DNA of 7,985 nt from an uncultured Gammaproteobacteria bacterium. Lineage in GTDB: Bacteria; Pseudomonadota; Gammaproteobacteria; Ga0077536. Shown here piece by piece: positions 1 to 7,231 of the stretch (positions are counted from its first letter, which is position 1; every line of letters starts with the position of its first letter). The position numbers were made by a program, and so were the translations under genes. A model generated the notes under the pieces. The model was not told where the DNA came from. It did no database searches and saw nothing but the letters and a program-made list of their open reading frames with translations. The stretch spans positions 1 through 7,985 of the forward strand of contig CAIPNE010000295.1 of NCBI GenBank assembly GCA_903866355.1. The letters are read 5' to 3'.

Positions 1-390
1 TACCTGCTGGGCGCGCGCGACGTCAGCACGCTTATCATGACGATCAGCCCATGGGACCGCTGTATCTGGGCTTATCCCCTGCCCGAATGGGAGGAAATCG
101 ACGCCAAACTGCATGCGCTACCCGCCGCCGATCCGGAAGCGCGGATGGCCAAGCGCGTGGTGCTGGGTCACGCCACGGATTGCGCGCTAGATGCTCAGGG
201 ACGAATTCTTATGCCGCAGGAATTGCGGGATCTGGTGGGGATAGACCGTCGCACGGTAGTTTTAGGGCTCGGCAATAAGCTAGAACTGTGGGACGACCAA
301 GTTTGGCAGCGTCGCCGCGGGGAATGGCTGACAGAAGTTGCTGCCGGCACGGCGCCTACCTCGGCCGTCTTAGCGTCGCTGTCGTTGTAA
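1..390 (+). CDS. mraZ: MraZ, transcriptional regulator of the dcw cluster (5' end outside window)
   Basis: MraZ is an AbrB/SpoVT-fold DNA-binding protein that assembles into rings and regulates its own dcw cluster by binding repeats upstream of mraZ. The reading frame is open from base 1 and 129 residues are visible. By comparison with E. coli MraZ (152 aa), roughly 25 to 30 N-terminal residues, including the first DxKGR half-site, are missing to the left. The ATG at 37-39 is an internal Met and should not be taken as the start, because residues before it (YLLGARDVSTLI) fit the family. Recognisable parts are YPLPEWEEI near the middle, the LGHA stretch, the second AbrB-like motif DAQGR (190-204) followed by MPQELR, and the NKLELWD segment before the C-terminal helix, which ends SLSL like the E. 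coli protein. It lies immediately upstream of rsmH, its usual place. Family membership is clear; regulation of this particular cluster is inferred. Confidence 0.95.
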   Translation, partial: YLLGARDVSTLIMTISPWDRCIWAYPLPEWEEIDAKLHALPAADPEARMAKRVVLGHATDCALDAQGRILMPQELRDLVGIDRRTVVLGLGNKLELWDDQVWQRRRGEWLTEVAAGTAPTSAVLASLSL

Positions 391-394
391 GCCC

Positions 395-1306
395 GTGGAA
401 ATACACACCCATCTTCCGGTTTTGCTCGAGGAGGTCATGGCCTTTTTGCAGCTGCAACCCGGTGGCACTTATTTGGACTGTACGTTTGGTCGGGGCGGCC
501 ACGCCCGGGAAATTCTGCGTCGACTGGGCCCTAATGGGCGTCTTATCGCCCTCGATCGCGACCTCGATGCCGCGCATGCCAGCGCGGAACTGTGTTTAGA
601 CCCACGTTTTTCGTTCACCCAGGTTCAGTTCTCGCTCAGCCGCTCGGTGCTGGAAGCGCAGGGCGTATGGGGCCATCTCGATGGCGTGCTGCTGGACTTT
701 GGCGTGTCTTCGCCACAGTTGAATGTCAGCGAGCGCGGATTTAGTTTTCAGAACGATGGTCCGTTGGATATGCGAATGGACCAAACTACCGGACAGACTG
801 CCGCGCAATGGCTAGCGCTTGCTACGCAGGCTGATATTGAACGTTGCCTGTTTACTTTTGGCGAGGAGCGTCACGGGCGTCGGATTGCGCGCCGCATCTG
901 CGCTGAGCGTGAACGCGAGCCTATCCAAACGACGGCGCAGCTAGCCACCATTGTGGCCGCCGCCGTGCCGCGCAGCGGCGAGCGTATCCATCCCGCCACC
1001 CGCTCGTTTCAAGCGCTGCGGATCCAAGTCAACGATGAATTAGGCGAAATCGAGCGCGGACTTTCGCTCCTGCGTGGGGCGTTGGCGCCCGGTGGACGCC
1101 TGTGCGCCATTTCATTCCACTCGCTCGAGGACCGCATTGTTAAGCGCTATTTCCGGGACTCCGCCCGTCCGGCCCAAGATGCCTTTGGCGTGGAGCGCGC
1201 CTTCCACTTAGTGACCCGTAAGCCGACCTACCCCTCACCCGAGGAAGCTCGCGAGAATCCGCGTGCGCGCAGCGCTCGGTTACGGGTGTTGGAGCGCGCG
1301 TCATGA
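395..1306 (+). CDS. rsmH: RsmH (MraW), 16S rRNA C1402 N4-methyltransferase
   Basis: RsmH uses S-adenosylmethionine to methylate N4 of C1402 in the 16S rRNA decoding centre, in the cytoplasm. The 303-residue protein is close to the E. coli length (313). Visible motifs are the SAM-binding TFGRGGH (residues 30-36), the acidic LDRD (53-56), LLDFGVSSPQL (99-109), RGFSF..DGPLDMRMD (114-129), then HPATRSFQALRI, LAPGGR and SFHSLEDRIVKRYF, and a C-terminal NPRARSARLRV. The start is GTG at 395, four bases after the mraZ stop. Residues MEIHTHLPVLLEEV match the family N-terminus, so the later ATG at 437 would cut conserved sequence. No clear Shine-Dalgarno precedes the GTG, so translation is probably coupled to mraZ. 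The 3' end overlaps ftsL by four bases (ATGA). The loop before NPRAR is shorter than in E. coli, as in many other bacterial RsmH proteins. Confidence 0.97.
   Translation: MEIHTHLPVLLEEVMAFLQLQPGGTYLDCTFGRGGHAREILRRLGPNGRLIALDRDLDAAHASAELCLDPRFSFTQVQFSLSRSVLEAQGVWGHLDGVLLDFGVSSPQLNVSERGFSFQNDGPLDMRMDQTTGQTAAQWLALATQADIERCLFTFGEERHGRRIARRICAEREREPIQTTAQLATIVAAAVPRSGERIHPATRSFQALRIQVNDELGEIERGLSLLRGALAPGGRLCAISFHSLEDRIVKRYFRDSARPAQDAFGVERAFHLVTRKPTYPSPEEARENPRARSARLRVLERAS
1291..1294 (+). promoter_or_regulatory. Likely ribosome binding site for ftsL
   Basis: GGAG lies inside the 3' end of rsmH, eight bases before the ATG at 1303. It supports that ATG as the ftsL start and suggests initiation there alongside coupling to rsmH termination. 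Confidence 0.55.
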
Positions 1307-1569
1307 AAACCACCCTCACCCTCGGTGTTTTGGCCTGCCTGATTTTCGCCAGCGCGCTGGCGTTGGTGTTGCTGCGTTATGAGAACAAAGCCTACTTCAT
1401 GGAACTGCAAGGGTTGCGCAAGCACCGCGATGCGCTCGATCGCGAGTGGGGCCAGTTGCTGCTCGAACAAGGGACCTGGGGATCGCACGCGCGGGTTGAA
1501 GCGATTGCCCGCGAGAAACTCGCGATGACCGTGCCCACTCCCGCAGAAGTGATGCGGGTGCGACCCTGA
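1303..1569 (+). CDS. ftsL: FtsL, bitopic cell division protein
   Basis: FtsL is a small inner-membrane protein that forms the FtsQLB complex with FtsQ and FtsB and activates the septal synthase FtsW-FtsI. The 88-residue product has a very short cytoplasmic tail (MKTTLT), one hydrophobic segment at about residues 7-24, and a charged periplasmic helix (about 27-55) expected to form the coiled coil with FtsB. It then carries the typical FtsL C-terminal block, LLLEQGTWGSHARVEAIAREKL, written here as LLLEQGTW, ARVEAIA and REKL, followed by MTVPTP. It is shorter than E. coli FtsL (121 aa), mainly in the cytoplasmic tail. The ATG overlaps the rsmH stop (ATGA, 1303-1306). Position between rsmH and ftsI is the standard one and supports the call, since FtsL sequences diverge quickly. 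Confidence 0.93.
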   Translation: MKTTLTLGVLACLIFASALALVLLRYENKAYFMELQGLRKHRDALDREWGQLLLEQGTWGSHARVEAIAREKLAMTVPTPAEVMRVRP

Positions 1570-1592
1570 ACGCGCCACGCCGCCTACGCACG

Positions 1593-3305
1593 ATGTTGGC
1601 TGGACGGTTGCCGGGCCGTCGCGCCAGTGTGATGCTTGGCTTTCTGCTGGTCGCGTTGGTGTTAATCAGGCATGCGGTCAATCTGCAGCTAACCAAGCGC
1701 GATTTTCTGCAATCTCATGGCGACGCGCGTTCTTTGCGGGTCATCGCAACGGAAGCCCACCGCGGCATGATCACGGACCGTAACGGCGAGCCGATGGCTA
1801 TCAGCACGCCAGTAAATTCGGTCTGGGCGAATCCGAAGATACTGCTCGAGCACAAAGATCGCTGGGCAGAACTGGCGAAAATTCTGGATCTGCCAAAGGC
1901 TGATCTGGCTATGCGGCTACAGCCACGCACGCCCAAAACATTCGTCTATCTGCGTCGCCAAATCAGCCCGGATATTGCGAGTGCCGTGACCGCCGCTGCG
2001 ATCCCTGGTGTCAATCTTACTAACGAATACCGACGTTATTACCCGGCCGGCGAAGTGGCTGCCAATATGCTGGGCTTTACCAATGTTGACGATCGTGGAC
2101 AGGAAGGCATCGAGCTGGCATTCGATGCCAAGCTCCGCGGCACGCCTGGGCTTGATCGCGTTGTTCAGGACCGCCTGGGACGGGTGGTGGAACATGTGGA
2201 ACGCGTGCGCCCGGTAGCGCCGGGTCAGGATTTGGCACTGAGTATTGACCGACGACTACAGTACTTTGCCTACCGAGAATTAAAGAAGGCCGTGACCCAG
2301 CGCAATGCCGCAGGTGGCTTGATGGTCATTCTGGATGCACACACGGGCGAGGTTCTCGCCATGGTCAATCAGCCCTCGTACAACCCCAACAATCGGGGTC
2401 AGTTCCGGGGCGAGAATTTCCGTAACCGCACGGTGACCGATCTTTTCGAGCCCGGTTCTACCATCAAGCCCTTCACGGTGGCCGCAGGTTTGGAATCTGG
2501 TTTGTTCAAGCCAACCACGATGATCAATTGCCAAGCAGATAGTTTTCGGGGGCACTACGTGAAGGACGTGCATCCCAACGGGATGCTGAGCGTGGCGAGT
2601 ATTCTTCAGAAATCCAGCAACGTCGGCGTGACCAAAATCGCTTTAGCGATCGAGCCCGAACAGTTTTGGAATGTGCTCAACCGGGCCGGCTTCGGCCAGC
2701 TGAGCGGAATAGAATTCCCCGGTGAGATTTCCGGCCGCTTGGAGCCTTATCGGAACTGGCGCGGTACGGATGTGGTCAGCCTGTCGTACGGCTATTTCAC
2801 CAACATCACCGCCATCGAGCTCGCACGTGCCTACGGCGTTTTCGCCAGTGCTGGCCTGCTGCGGCCCGTCACAATCCTCAAGCAAGACCATCCGGTGCCC
2901 GGCGAGCGGGTCATGCCCGAAGCCACCGCACTGGCGGTACGGGAAATGCTCCAAGCCGTCACCGAGGTAGGTGGTACGGCCAAGGCGGCCGCGGTGGAGG
3001 GGTATCTGGTGGCGGGTAAGACCGGCACCGTCAAAAAGAATAACGACAGTGGCTATACCGAAAAAAGCTATCGCTCCATTTTTGCCGGATTTTTCCCCGC
3101 CAGCGCTCCCCGGCTGATTGGTGTCGTGGTGATCGACGACCCTCAGAGCACCGAATATTACGGTGGACTAGTGGCGGCTCCCGTCTTTGCCAGCGTCATG
3201 CATGAAGCGGCGCGGCTGTTCAATCTCACGCCGGACCGCGCACTCGCCGAAGGCAGTGATGGGACCCGTTCGCCGGTCTGGCCCGTCGCGATTAAAACAC
3301 CATGA
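1593..3305 (+). CDS. ftsI: FtsI (PBP3), septal peptidoglycan D,D-transpeptidase
   Basis: FtsI is the class B penicillin-binding protein that crosslinks septal peptidoglycan in partnership with FtsW; it is the target of beta-lactams such as aztreonam. The 570-residue protein (E. coli 588) has a short basic cytoplasmic tail (MLAGRLPGRRAS), a membrane anchor at about residues 13-25, and a periplasmic pedestal domain containing RGMITDRNGEPMA (57-69) and RRYYPAGEV. The transpeptidase domain follows from about residue 220. The active-site motifs are intact: S289-T-I-K292 with the nucleophile Ser289, S341-S-N343, and K476-T-G-T479. One conserved segment is unusual: YGYG of the family reads YGYF here (399-402). 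The ATG at 1593 is the first ATG, GTG or TTG after the in-frame stop at 1497-1499, but it has no visible Shine-Dalgarno; a CTG at 1566 overlapping the ftsL stop is an alternative. The 3' end overlaps murE by four bases. Confidence 0.97.
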   Translation: MLAGRLPGRRASVMLGFLLVALVLIRHAVNLQLTKRDFLQSHGDARSLRVIATEAHRGMITDRNGEPMAISTPVNSVWANPKILLEHKDRWAELAKILDLPKADLAMRLQPRTPKTFVYLRRQISPDIASAVTAAAIPGVNLTNEYRRYYPAGEVAANMLGFTNVDDRGQEGIELAFDAKLRGTPGLDRVVQDRLGRVVEHVERVRPVAPGQDLALSIDRRLQYFAYRELKKAVTQRNAAGGLMVILDAHTGEVLAMVNQPSYNPNNRGQFRGENFRNRTVTDLFEPGSTIKPFTVAAGLESGLFKPTTMINCQADSFRGHYVKDVHPNGMLSVASILQKSSNVGVTKIALAIEPEQFWNVLNRAGFGQLSGIEFPGEISGRLEPYRNWRGTDVVSLSYGYFTNITAIELARAYGVFASAGLLRPVTILKQDHPVPGERVMPEATALAVREMLQAVTEVGGTAKAAAVEGYLVAGKTGTVKKNNDSGYTEKSYRSIFAGFFPASAPRLIGVVVIDDPQSTEYYGGLVAAPVFASVMHEAARLFNLTPDRALAEGSDGTRSPVWPVAIKTP

Positions 3306-4801
3306 TGGCTGCTCTCGACCTGCCGGCCATGCACCTATCGACTTTGCTTCAAGACTTGGCTGTGCTGCCTGTGGGTGCCGATTGTGCGGTGGCTGGCTTG
3401 GCTATCGACAGTCGTTTGCTCAGACCCGGCGATTGTTTTCTGGCTTATACCGGGACCCATGAAGACGGCGCGCGCTATGTGCGCGAGGCGGAGGCTGCGG
3501 GTGCCTGTGCGGTGTTGATGGAGTCAGCGGATCTATTGCCGCAACTCAGCATCCCGGTCGTGGGGGTGCAAAACTTGCGCACCCGCGTGGGGCTAATTGC
3601 CAGCCGTTTTTATCAATTTCCTGCGCACGACATGACACTCGTGGCGGTTACGGGCACCAACGGTAAGACCACGGTCGCACATCTGTGCGCGCAAGCATTT
3701 CGCACGCTGCATGGTCACAGCGGTTACTTCGGCACCTTGGGTTATGGCGCGCTCGACGCGCTGGAAGCAGGACCTAATACCACCCCGGATCCGGTCACCT
3801 TACAACGCAATTTGGCGCAGCTCGCCGCGACTGGCACGCGTCATGTCGCCTTGGAAGCTTCTTCGCATGCGCTGAGTCAGGGCCGTGTGGATCATTTGGC
3901 TATCGACATCGCGGTGTTCACGGGCTTGGGCCATGATCATCTGGACTACCATGGCACGCTGGCAGCCTATGGCCTCGCGAAGCAGCGTTTATTCAGACAC
4001 CTAGGTTTGCGGGTGGCGATTCTCAACCGCGATGATCCCTACACGGATAAAGTCCGTGCGGCGGTGAATCCTGATGCGCGGCTATACACTTATAGTATCG
4101 ACCCACAGGGGCCCGCGGCGGACATCCACGCCTTAGAAGTGCGCACGGCGCGTGCGGGTCTCGTGCTGCGGGTACGCACTTGGCAAGGCGAGGTCACCCT
4201 CACCAGCCCATTGATAGGCGACTTTAACGCCCAAAATCTGCTCGCGGCCCTGGCCGTTCTCATGGTCGCCGGGAGTTCCGGCACCGAAGCCGCGGCGGCA
4301 CTTTCACAGGCCGGTCCCATTCGCGGGCGGATGGAATTAATCGCAGGCCCGCCTGGCAGTCCCCTCGTTTATGTGGACTATGCCCACTCACCGGATAGTC
4401 TTGAGCGCGTCTTGCGTGCCCTCAGACTGCCGGGCACGGCTCGGCTTATTTGCGTTTTCGGTTGCGGCGGAGATCGGGATCACAGCAAACGTGGACCCAT
4501 GGGTGCGCTGGCCGAGTCTCTCGCCGACCACACCATTCTGACCAACGACAATCCCCGCAGCGAAGACCCGCAGACCATTGCGGAACACATTCGCGCGGGC
4601 ATGCGTCAGCCGGCGAAGGCGTTGTTTGTGCCCGACCGGGCCAGCGCGATTGCGCAGGCTATTTTGTCGGCGCAATCGCACGACGTGGTGTTGATTGCCG
4701 GCAAAGGCCATGAGTCCACCCAGACGCTGGGGCAATGCGTACGGCCCTTCGATGACGCTGGGTTAGCTCGCCGCTTGTTGGCGGAGCGCACCCATGATTA
4801 A
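3302..4801 (+). CDS. murE: MurE, UDP-MurNAc-L-Ala-D-Glu:meso-diaminopimelate ligase
   Basis: MurE is the cytoplasmic ATP-dependent ligase that adds the third residue of the peptidoglycan stem peptide. The 499-residue protein is near the E. coli length (495). It shows the N-terminal UDP-substrate domain with IDSR and PGDCF, the ATP-binding P-loop GTNGKTT (residues 118-124), TTPDP, the EASSHAL segment, DHLDYHG (212-218), and the Lys expected to be carbamylated, K227 in AKQRLF. The C-terminal domain has YVDYAHSPDSLE, FGCGGDRD and GKGHE. The motif DNPR (416-419) is the known signature for meso-diaminopimelate rather than lysine, so the stem peptide is predicted to contain mDAP. The segment before DHLD reads FTGLGH where most MurE have FTNLSR or similar. 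The start is ambiguous: two tandem ATGs at 3302 and 3305, and another at 3329 (residue 10), none with a clear Shine-Dalgarno. The gene overlaps both neighbours, by 4 and 8 bases. Confidence 0.97.
   Translation: MMAALDLPAMHLSTLLQDLAVLPVGADCAVAGLAIDSRLLRPGDCFLAYTGTHEDGARYVREAEAAGACAVLMESADLLPQLSIPVVGVQNLRTRVGLIASRFYQFPAHDMTLVAVTGTNGKTTVAHLCAQAFRTLHGHSGYFGTLGYGALDALEAGPNTTPDPVTLQRNLAQLAATGTRHVALEASSHALSQGRVDHLAIDIAVFTGLGHDHLDYHGTLAAYGLAKQRLFRHLGLRVAILNRDDPYTDKVRAAVNPDARLYTYSIDPQGPAADIHALEVRTARAGLVLRVRTWQGEVTLTSPLIGDFNAQNLLAALAVLMVAGSSGTEAAAALSQAGPIRGRMELIAGPPGSPLVYVDYAHSPDSLERVLRALRLPGTARLICVFGCGGDRDHSKRGPMGALAESLADHTILTNDNPRSEDPQTIAEHIRAGMRQPAKALFVPDRASAIAQAILSAQSHDVVLIAGKGHESTQTLGQCVRPFDDAGLARRLLAERTHD
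4783..4786 (+). promoter_or_regulatory. Likely ribosome binding site for murF
   Basis: GGAG sits within the last codons of murE, seven bases before the ATG at 4794. It supports this ATG as the murF start, although it places the start eight bases inside murE. Confidence 0.55.
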
Positions 4802-6155
4802 CGGCACTTTGGCACAAGTTGCGCAACACACTAACGGGCAGTTGCGCGGTGCCGCGGTGCGTTACCGAGGCATCAGCACAGACACTCGCACCCTCGCCGC
4901 GGACGAATTATTTGTGGCACTCGAGGGTGACCATTTTGATGCCCATGATTACTTGGATGCGACGAGCGCCGCCGCTGGGGTGCTGCTGTCACGCGAGTGC
5001 GTCACGGCTGGTCCACAGATTATGGTTGCCGATACCCGCCTCGCCTTAGGGGATCTGGCCCGGGCTTGGCGGCGCGCGCATAGCCTGCCGGTGGTCGCGG
5101 TGACGGGCAGCAACGGCAAAACCACCACTAAGGAAATGATCGCCAGCATCCTGCACCAGCAGGGTGCTACGTTAGCCACGCAGGGTAATCTCAATAACGA
5201 CATCGGCGTGCCGCTCACGCTATTCCAACTCGCCCCCGAACACCGCTACGCGGTGTTAGAAATGGGTGCCAATCGCCCCGACGACATCCGAGACTTGGTC
5301 GCCATCGCCGAACCCACGTTAGCCTTGGTCACCATGTGCGGGCCAGCGCACCTTGCCGGCTTTGGCGATATTGACGGGGTGGCACGTGCCAAAGGGCAGG
5401 TTTATGCCCAACTCGGGGCGGCGGGCACGGCGGTGCTGAATCGGGACGACGCGTACTACGAGTACTGGCGGGCGGTTGCAGGTGCGGCCCGTGTCGTGAC
5501 CTTTGGCCTTGACCACGCGGCACAAGTCTCCGCGTGTGACTTAACCCCTGCTGCGTTGGGTACGGGCACTTATTTCACGCTCCGCATCCAGGGTAGCGCC
5601 GTGCCGGTGCATCTACCTTTGGATGGTCCGCACAACGTGCGCAATGCGCTCGCTGCCGCCGCCGTGGGGTTGGGCCTCGACGTGCCACTGGCGATCATTG
5701 TGCAGGGCTTGGAGTCGGTCTCGGCCGTGAAAGGCCGGCTCACCGTGCGCTACGGCGACGCGGGGCTGACGATCATCGACGATACCTACAACGCCAATCC
5801 CGCCTCGCTCGCCGCCGCCCTCGCACTGCTGGCTGATCAGCCTGCGCCGCGCTGGATGGTGTTGGGTGATATGGGCGAATTGGGTGCCGGCAGCGAGGCT
5901 GCGCACCGTCTGGCTGGGGAGTCTGCACGCGCTGCCGGCGTTGAGCGACTATTTAGCGTTGGGCCGCTGGCTGCCTTGGCGGCGGCCGCTTTTGGTCGCG
6001 GCGCGCAAGCCTTTGCGACGCGTGAAGCAGCGCTGGAGGTCTTGCGCTGTCTGGACACCGCCGGGGTCACTCTCTTGGCTAAAGGTTCTCGCTCAATGCA
6101 GATCGATCTACTCGTCGCCGGCTTGCTGGCAGCGCCGAAGGTGTCGCTATGCTGA
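4794..6155 (+). CDS. murF: MurF, UDP-MurNAc-tripeptide:D-alanyl-D-alanine ligase
   Basis: MurF is the last cytoplasmic Mur ligase; it joins D-Ala-D-Ala to the UDP-MurNAc tripeptide using ATP, giving the pentapeptide substrate of MraY. The 453-residue protein matches E. coli (452). The N-terminal domain carries GISTDTRTL and ALEGDHFDAHDY. The central domain has the P-loop TGSNGKTTTKEM with Lys109, GNLNNDIGVPLTL, EMGANRPDDI, AHLAGFG and ARAKGQV with Lys200. The C-terminal domain has HNVRNALAA, VKGRL, IDDTYNANP (DDTYNANP at 329-336), LGDMGELG and LLAKGSRS. The DTYNANP and LGDMGELG motifs separate it from MurE and MurD. The residue before the AH motif is unusual: the family's Asn is Met181 in VTMCGPAHL. 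The ATG is preceded by GGAG at seven bases. The gene overlaps murE by 8 bases and mraY by 7. Confidence 0.97.
   Translation: MINGTLAQVAQHTNGQLRGAAVRYRGISTDTRTLAADELFVALEGDHFDAHDYLDATSAAAGVLLSRECVTAGPQIMVADTRLALGDLARAWRRAHSLPVVAVTGSNGKTTTKEMIASILHQQGATLATQGNLNNDIGVPLTLFQLAPEHRYAVLEMGANRPDDIRDLVAIAEPTLALVTMCGPAHLAGFGDIDGVARAKGQVYAQLGAAGTAVLNRDDAYYEYWRAVAGAARVVTFGLDHAAQVSACDLTPAALGTGTYFTLRIQGSAVPVHLPLDGPHNVRNALAAAAVGLGLDVPLAIIVQGLESVSAVKGRLTVRYGDAGLTIIDDTYNANPASLAAALALLADQPAPRWMVLGDMGELGAGSEAAHRLAGESARAAGVERLFSVGPLAALAAAAFGRGAQAFATREAALEVLRCLDTAGVTLLAKGSRSMQIDLLVAGLLAAPKVSLC
6137..6141 (+). promoter_or_regulatory. Likely ribosome binding site for mraY
   Basis: GAAGG lies in the 3' end of murF, seven bases before the ATG at 6149. 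It favours 6149 over the in-frame ATG at 6155 (residue 3), in agreement with the conserved N-terminus of MraY. Confidence 0.5.
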
Positions 6156-7231
6156 TGTGGCTGGCGGAATATTTGGCGCAGTACCAGTCGGGTTTCCGCG
6201 TGTTCCAGTATCTGACCTTGCGCACCATTTTGGCTGCGCTCACGGCTTTGTTTATCGCCCTGTTGGTGGGGCCCGTCATGATTCGGCATTTCGTGGGCCG
6301 CCAAATCGGCCAACAGGTTCGTGACGATGGCCCCAAATCGCATTTTTCGAAGGCGGGCACGCCCACCATGGGTGGCTTGCTGATCCTCATTTCGATCACC
6401 ATTAGCACGCTGCTGTGGAGCAACCTGGCAAACCGCTTTGTGTGGCCGGTGTTGATCACCACCCTGTGTTTTGGCGTCATTGGTTGGGTCGATGACTACC
6501 TTAAGATCTCCCGCAAAACACCCAAAGGTCTGGCCGCCAAACAGAAATACTTCTGGCAGTCGGTGGTTGCGTTGCTCGCGGCGGGCACGCTTTACCGCGC
6601 TGCTATCAGCCCCGCAGAAACGCAGCTCATCGTGCCGTTTTTTAAAGGCATCGCCATCGATTTGGGTTTGTTCTACCTCGCCACAACCTATCTCGTCATC
6701 GTGGGCACCAGTAACGCGGTCAACCTGACCGACGGCCTCGATGGGCTTGCCATTCTGCCCACGGTCCTCGTGGCCGGTGCCTTGGTGGTTTTTGCGTACG
6801 CCACGGGTAACGTGAAGTTCTCACACTATCTGGGCGTGCCCTATGTCGCCGGGGCCGGTGAAATGTGTATTTTTTGTGGCGCGATGGTGGGCGCAGGGCT
6901 TGGCTTCTTGTGGTTCAACACCTATCCCGCCCAAATTTTTATGGGCGACATCGGTGCCCTCGCGTTGGGTGCTGCGTTGGGGATTGTGGCCGTAGTCGTG
7001 CGCCAAGAACTGGTCTTGTTTGTGATGGGTGGCGTGTTCGTTATGGAGACGGTTTCGGTCATTCTGCAGGTGGCTTCTTTTAAGCTCACCGGTCGCCGAA
7101 TTTTTCGGATGGCACCCCTGCATCATCATTTCGAACTCAAGGGCTGGCCGGAGCCACGGGTGATCGTGCGTTTCTGGATCATTACCGTGGTCCTTGTACT
7201 CACCGGCCTTGCGACGCTGAAACTCCGATGA
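6149..7231 (+). CDS. mraY: MraY, phospho-MurNAc-pentapeptide transferase (lipid I synthase)
   Basis: MraY is a polytopic inner-membrane enzyme that transfers phospho-MurNAc-pentapeptide from UDP to undecaprenyl phosphate, forming lipid I. The 360-residue length equals that of E. coli MraY, and the sequence follows it closely from the MLMWLAEYL start to the LATLKLR end. Many hydrophobic segments are visible, consistent with the ten membrane helices known for the family. Motifs seen are DGPKSHFSKAGTPTMGG, the catalytic-site pair D115-D116 in VDDY, NLTDGLDGLA (starting at Asn192), the third conserved aspartate D267 in FMGDIG, and the HHH loop (325-327) followed by FELKGWPEP. No key residue is missing. 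It overlaps murF by 7 bases and murD by 4 (ATGA). This is the best conserved protein in the window and the clearest pointer to Gammaproteobacteria. Confidence 0.98.
   Translation: MLMWLAEYLAQYQSGFRVFQYLTLRTILAALTALFIALLVGPVMIRHFVGRQIGQQVRDDGPKSHFSKAGTPTMGGLLILISITISTLLWSNLANRFVWPVLITTLCFGVIGWVDDYLKISRKTPKGLAAKQKYFWQSVVALLAAGTLYRAAISPAETQLIVPFFKGIAIDLGLFYLATTYLVIVGTSNAVNLTDGLDGLAILPTVLVAGALVVFAYATGNVKFSHYLGVPYVAGAGEMCIFCGAMVGAGLGFLWFNTYPAQIFMGDIGALALGAALGIVAVVVRQELVLFVMGGVFVMETVSVILQVASFKLTGRRIFRMAPLHHHFELKGWPEPRVIVRFWIITVVLVLTGLATLKLR

Noticed and set aside
37..39. ATG as a possible start of a 117-residue mraZ.
   Set aside because: The frame is open to base 1 and the residues before the ATG match MraZ. 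The gene simply starts left of the window.
2684..2697. Short hairpin GGCCG-GCTT-CGGCC inside ftsI.
   Set aside because: It encodes conserved protein sequence (RAGFGQ), has no following T-run and sits mid-gene, so it is not a terminator.
4388..4735. Antisense open frame of 115 codons opposite murE, and a + frame alternative ORF in the same stretch.
   Set aside because: These are shadow frames of a GC-rich gene. The murE frame carries all family motifs through this stretch.
5837..6343. A 168-codon open frame on the - strand across the murF-mraY junction.
   Set aside because: It lies opposite two strongly conserved genes, the translation is low in recognisable motifs and looks like the complement of GC-rich codons. 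There is no room for a separate gene or promoter.
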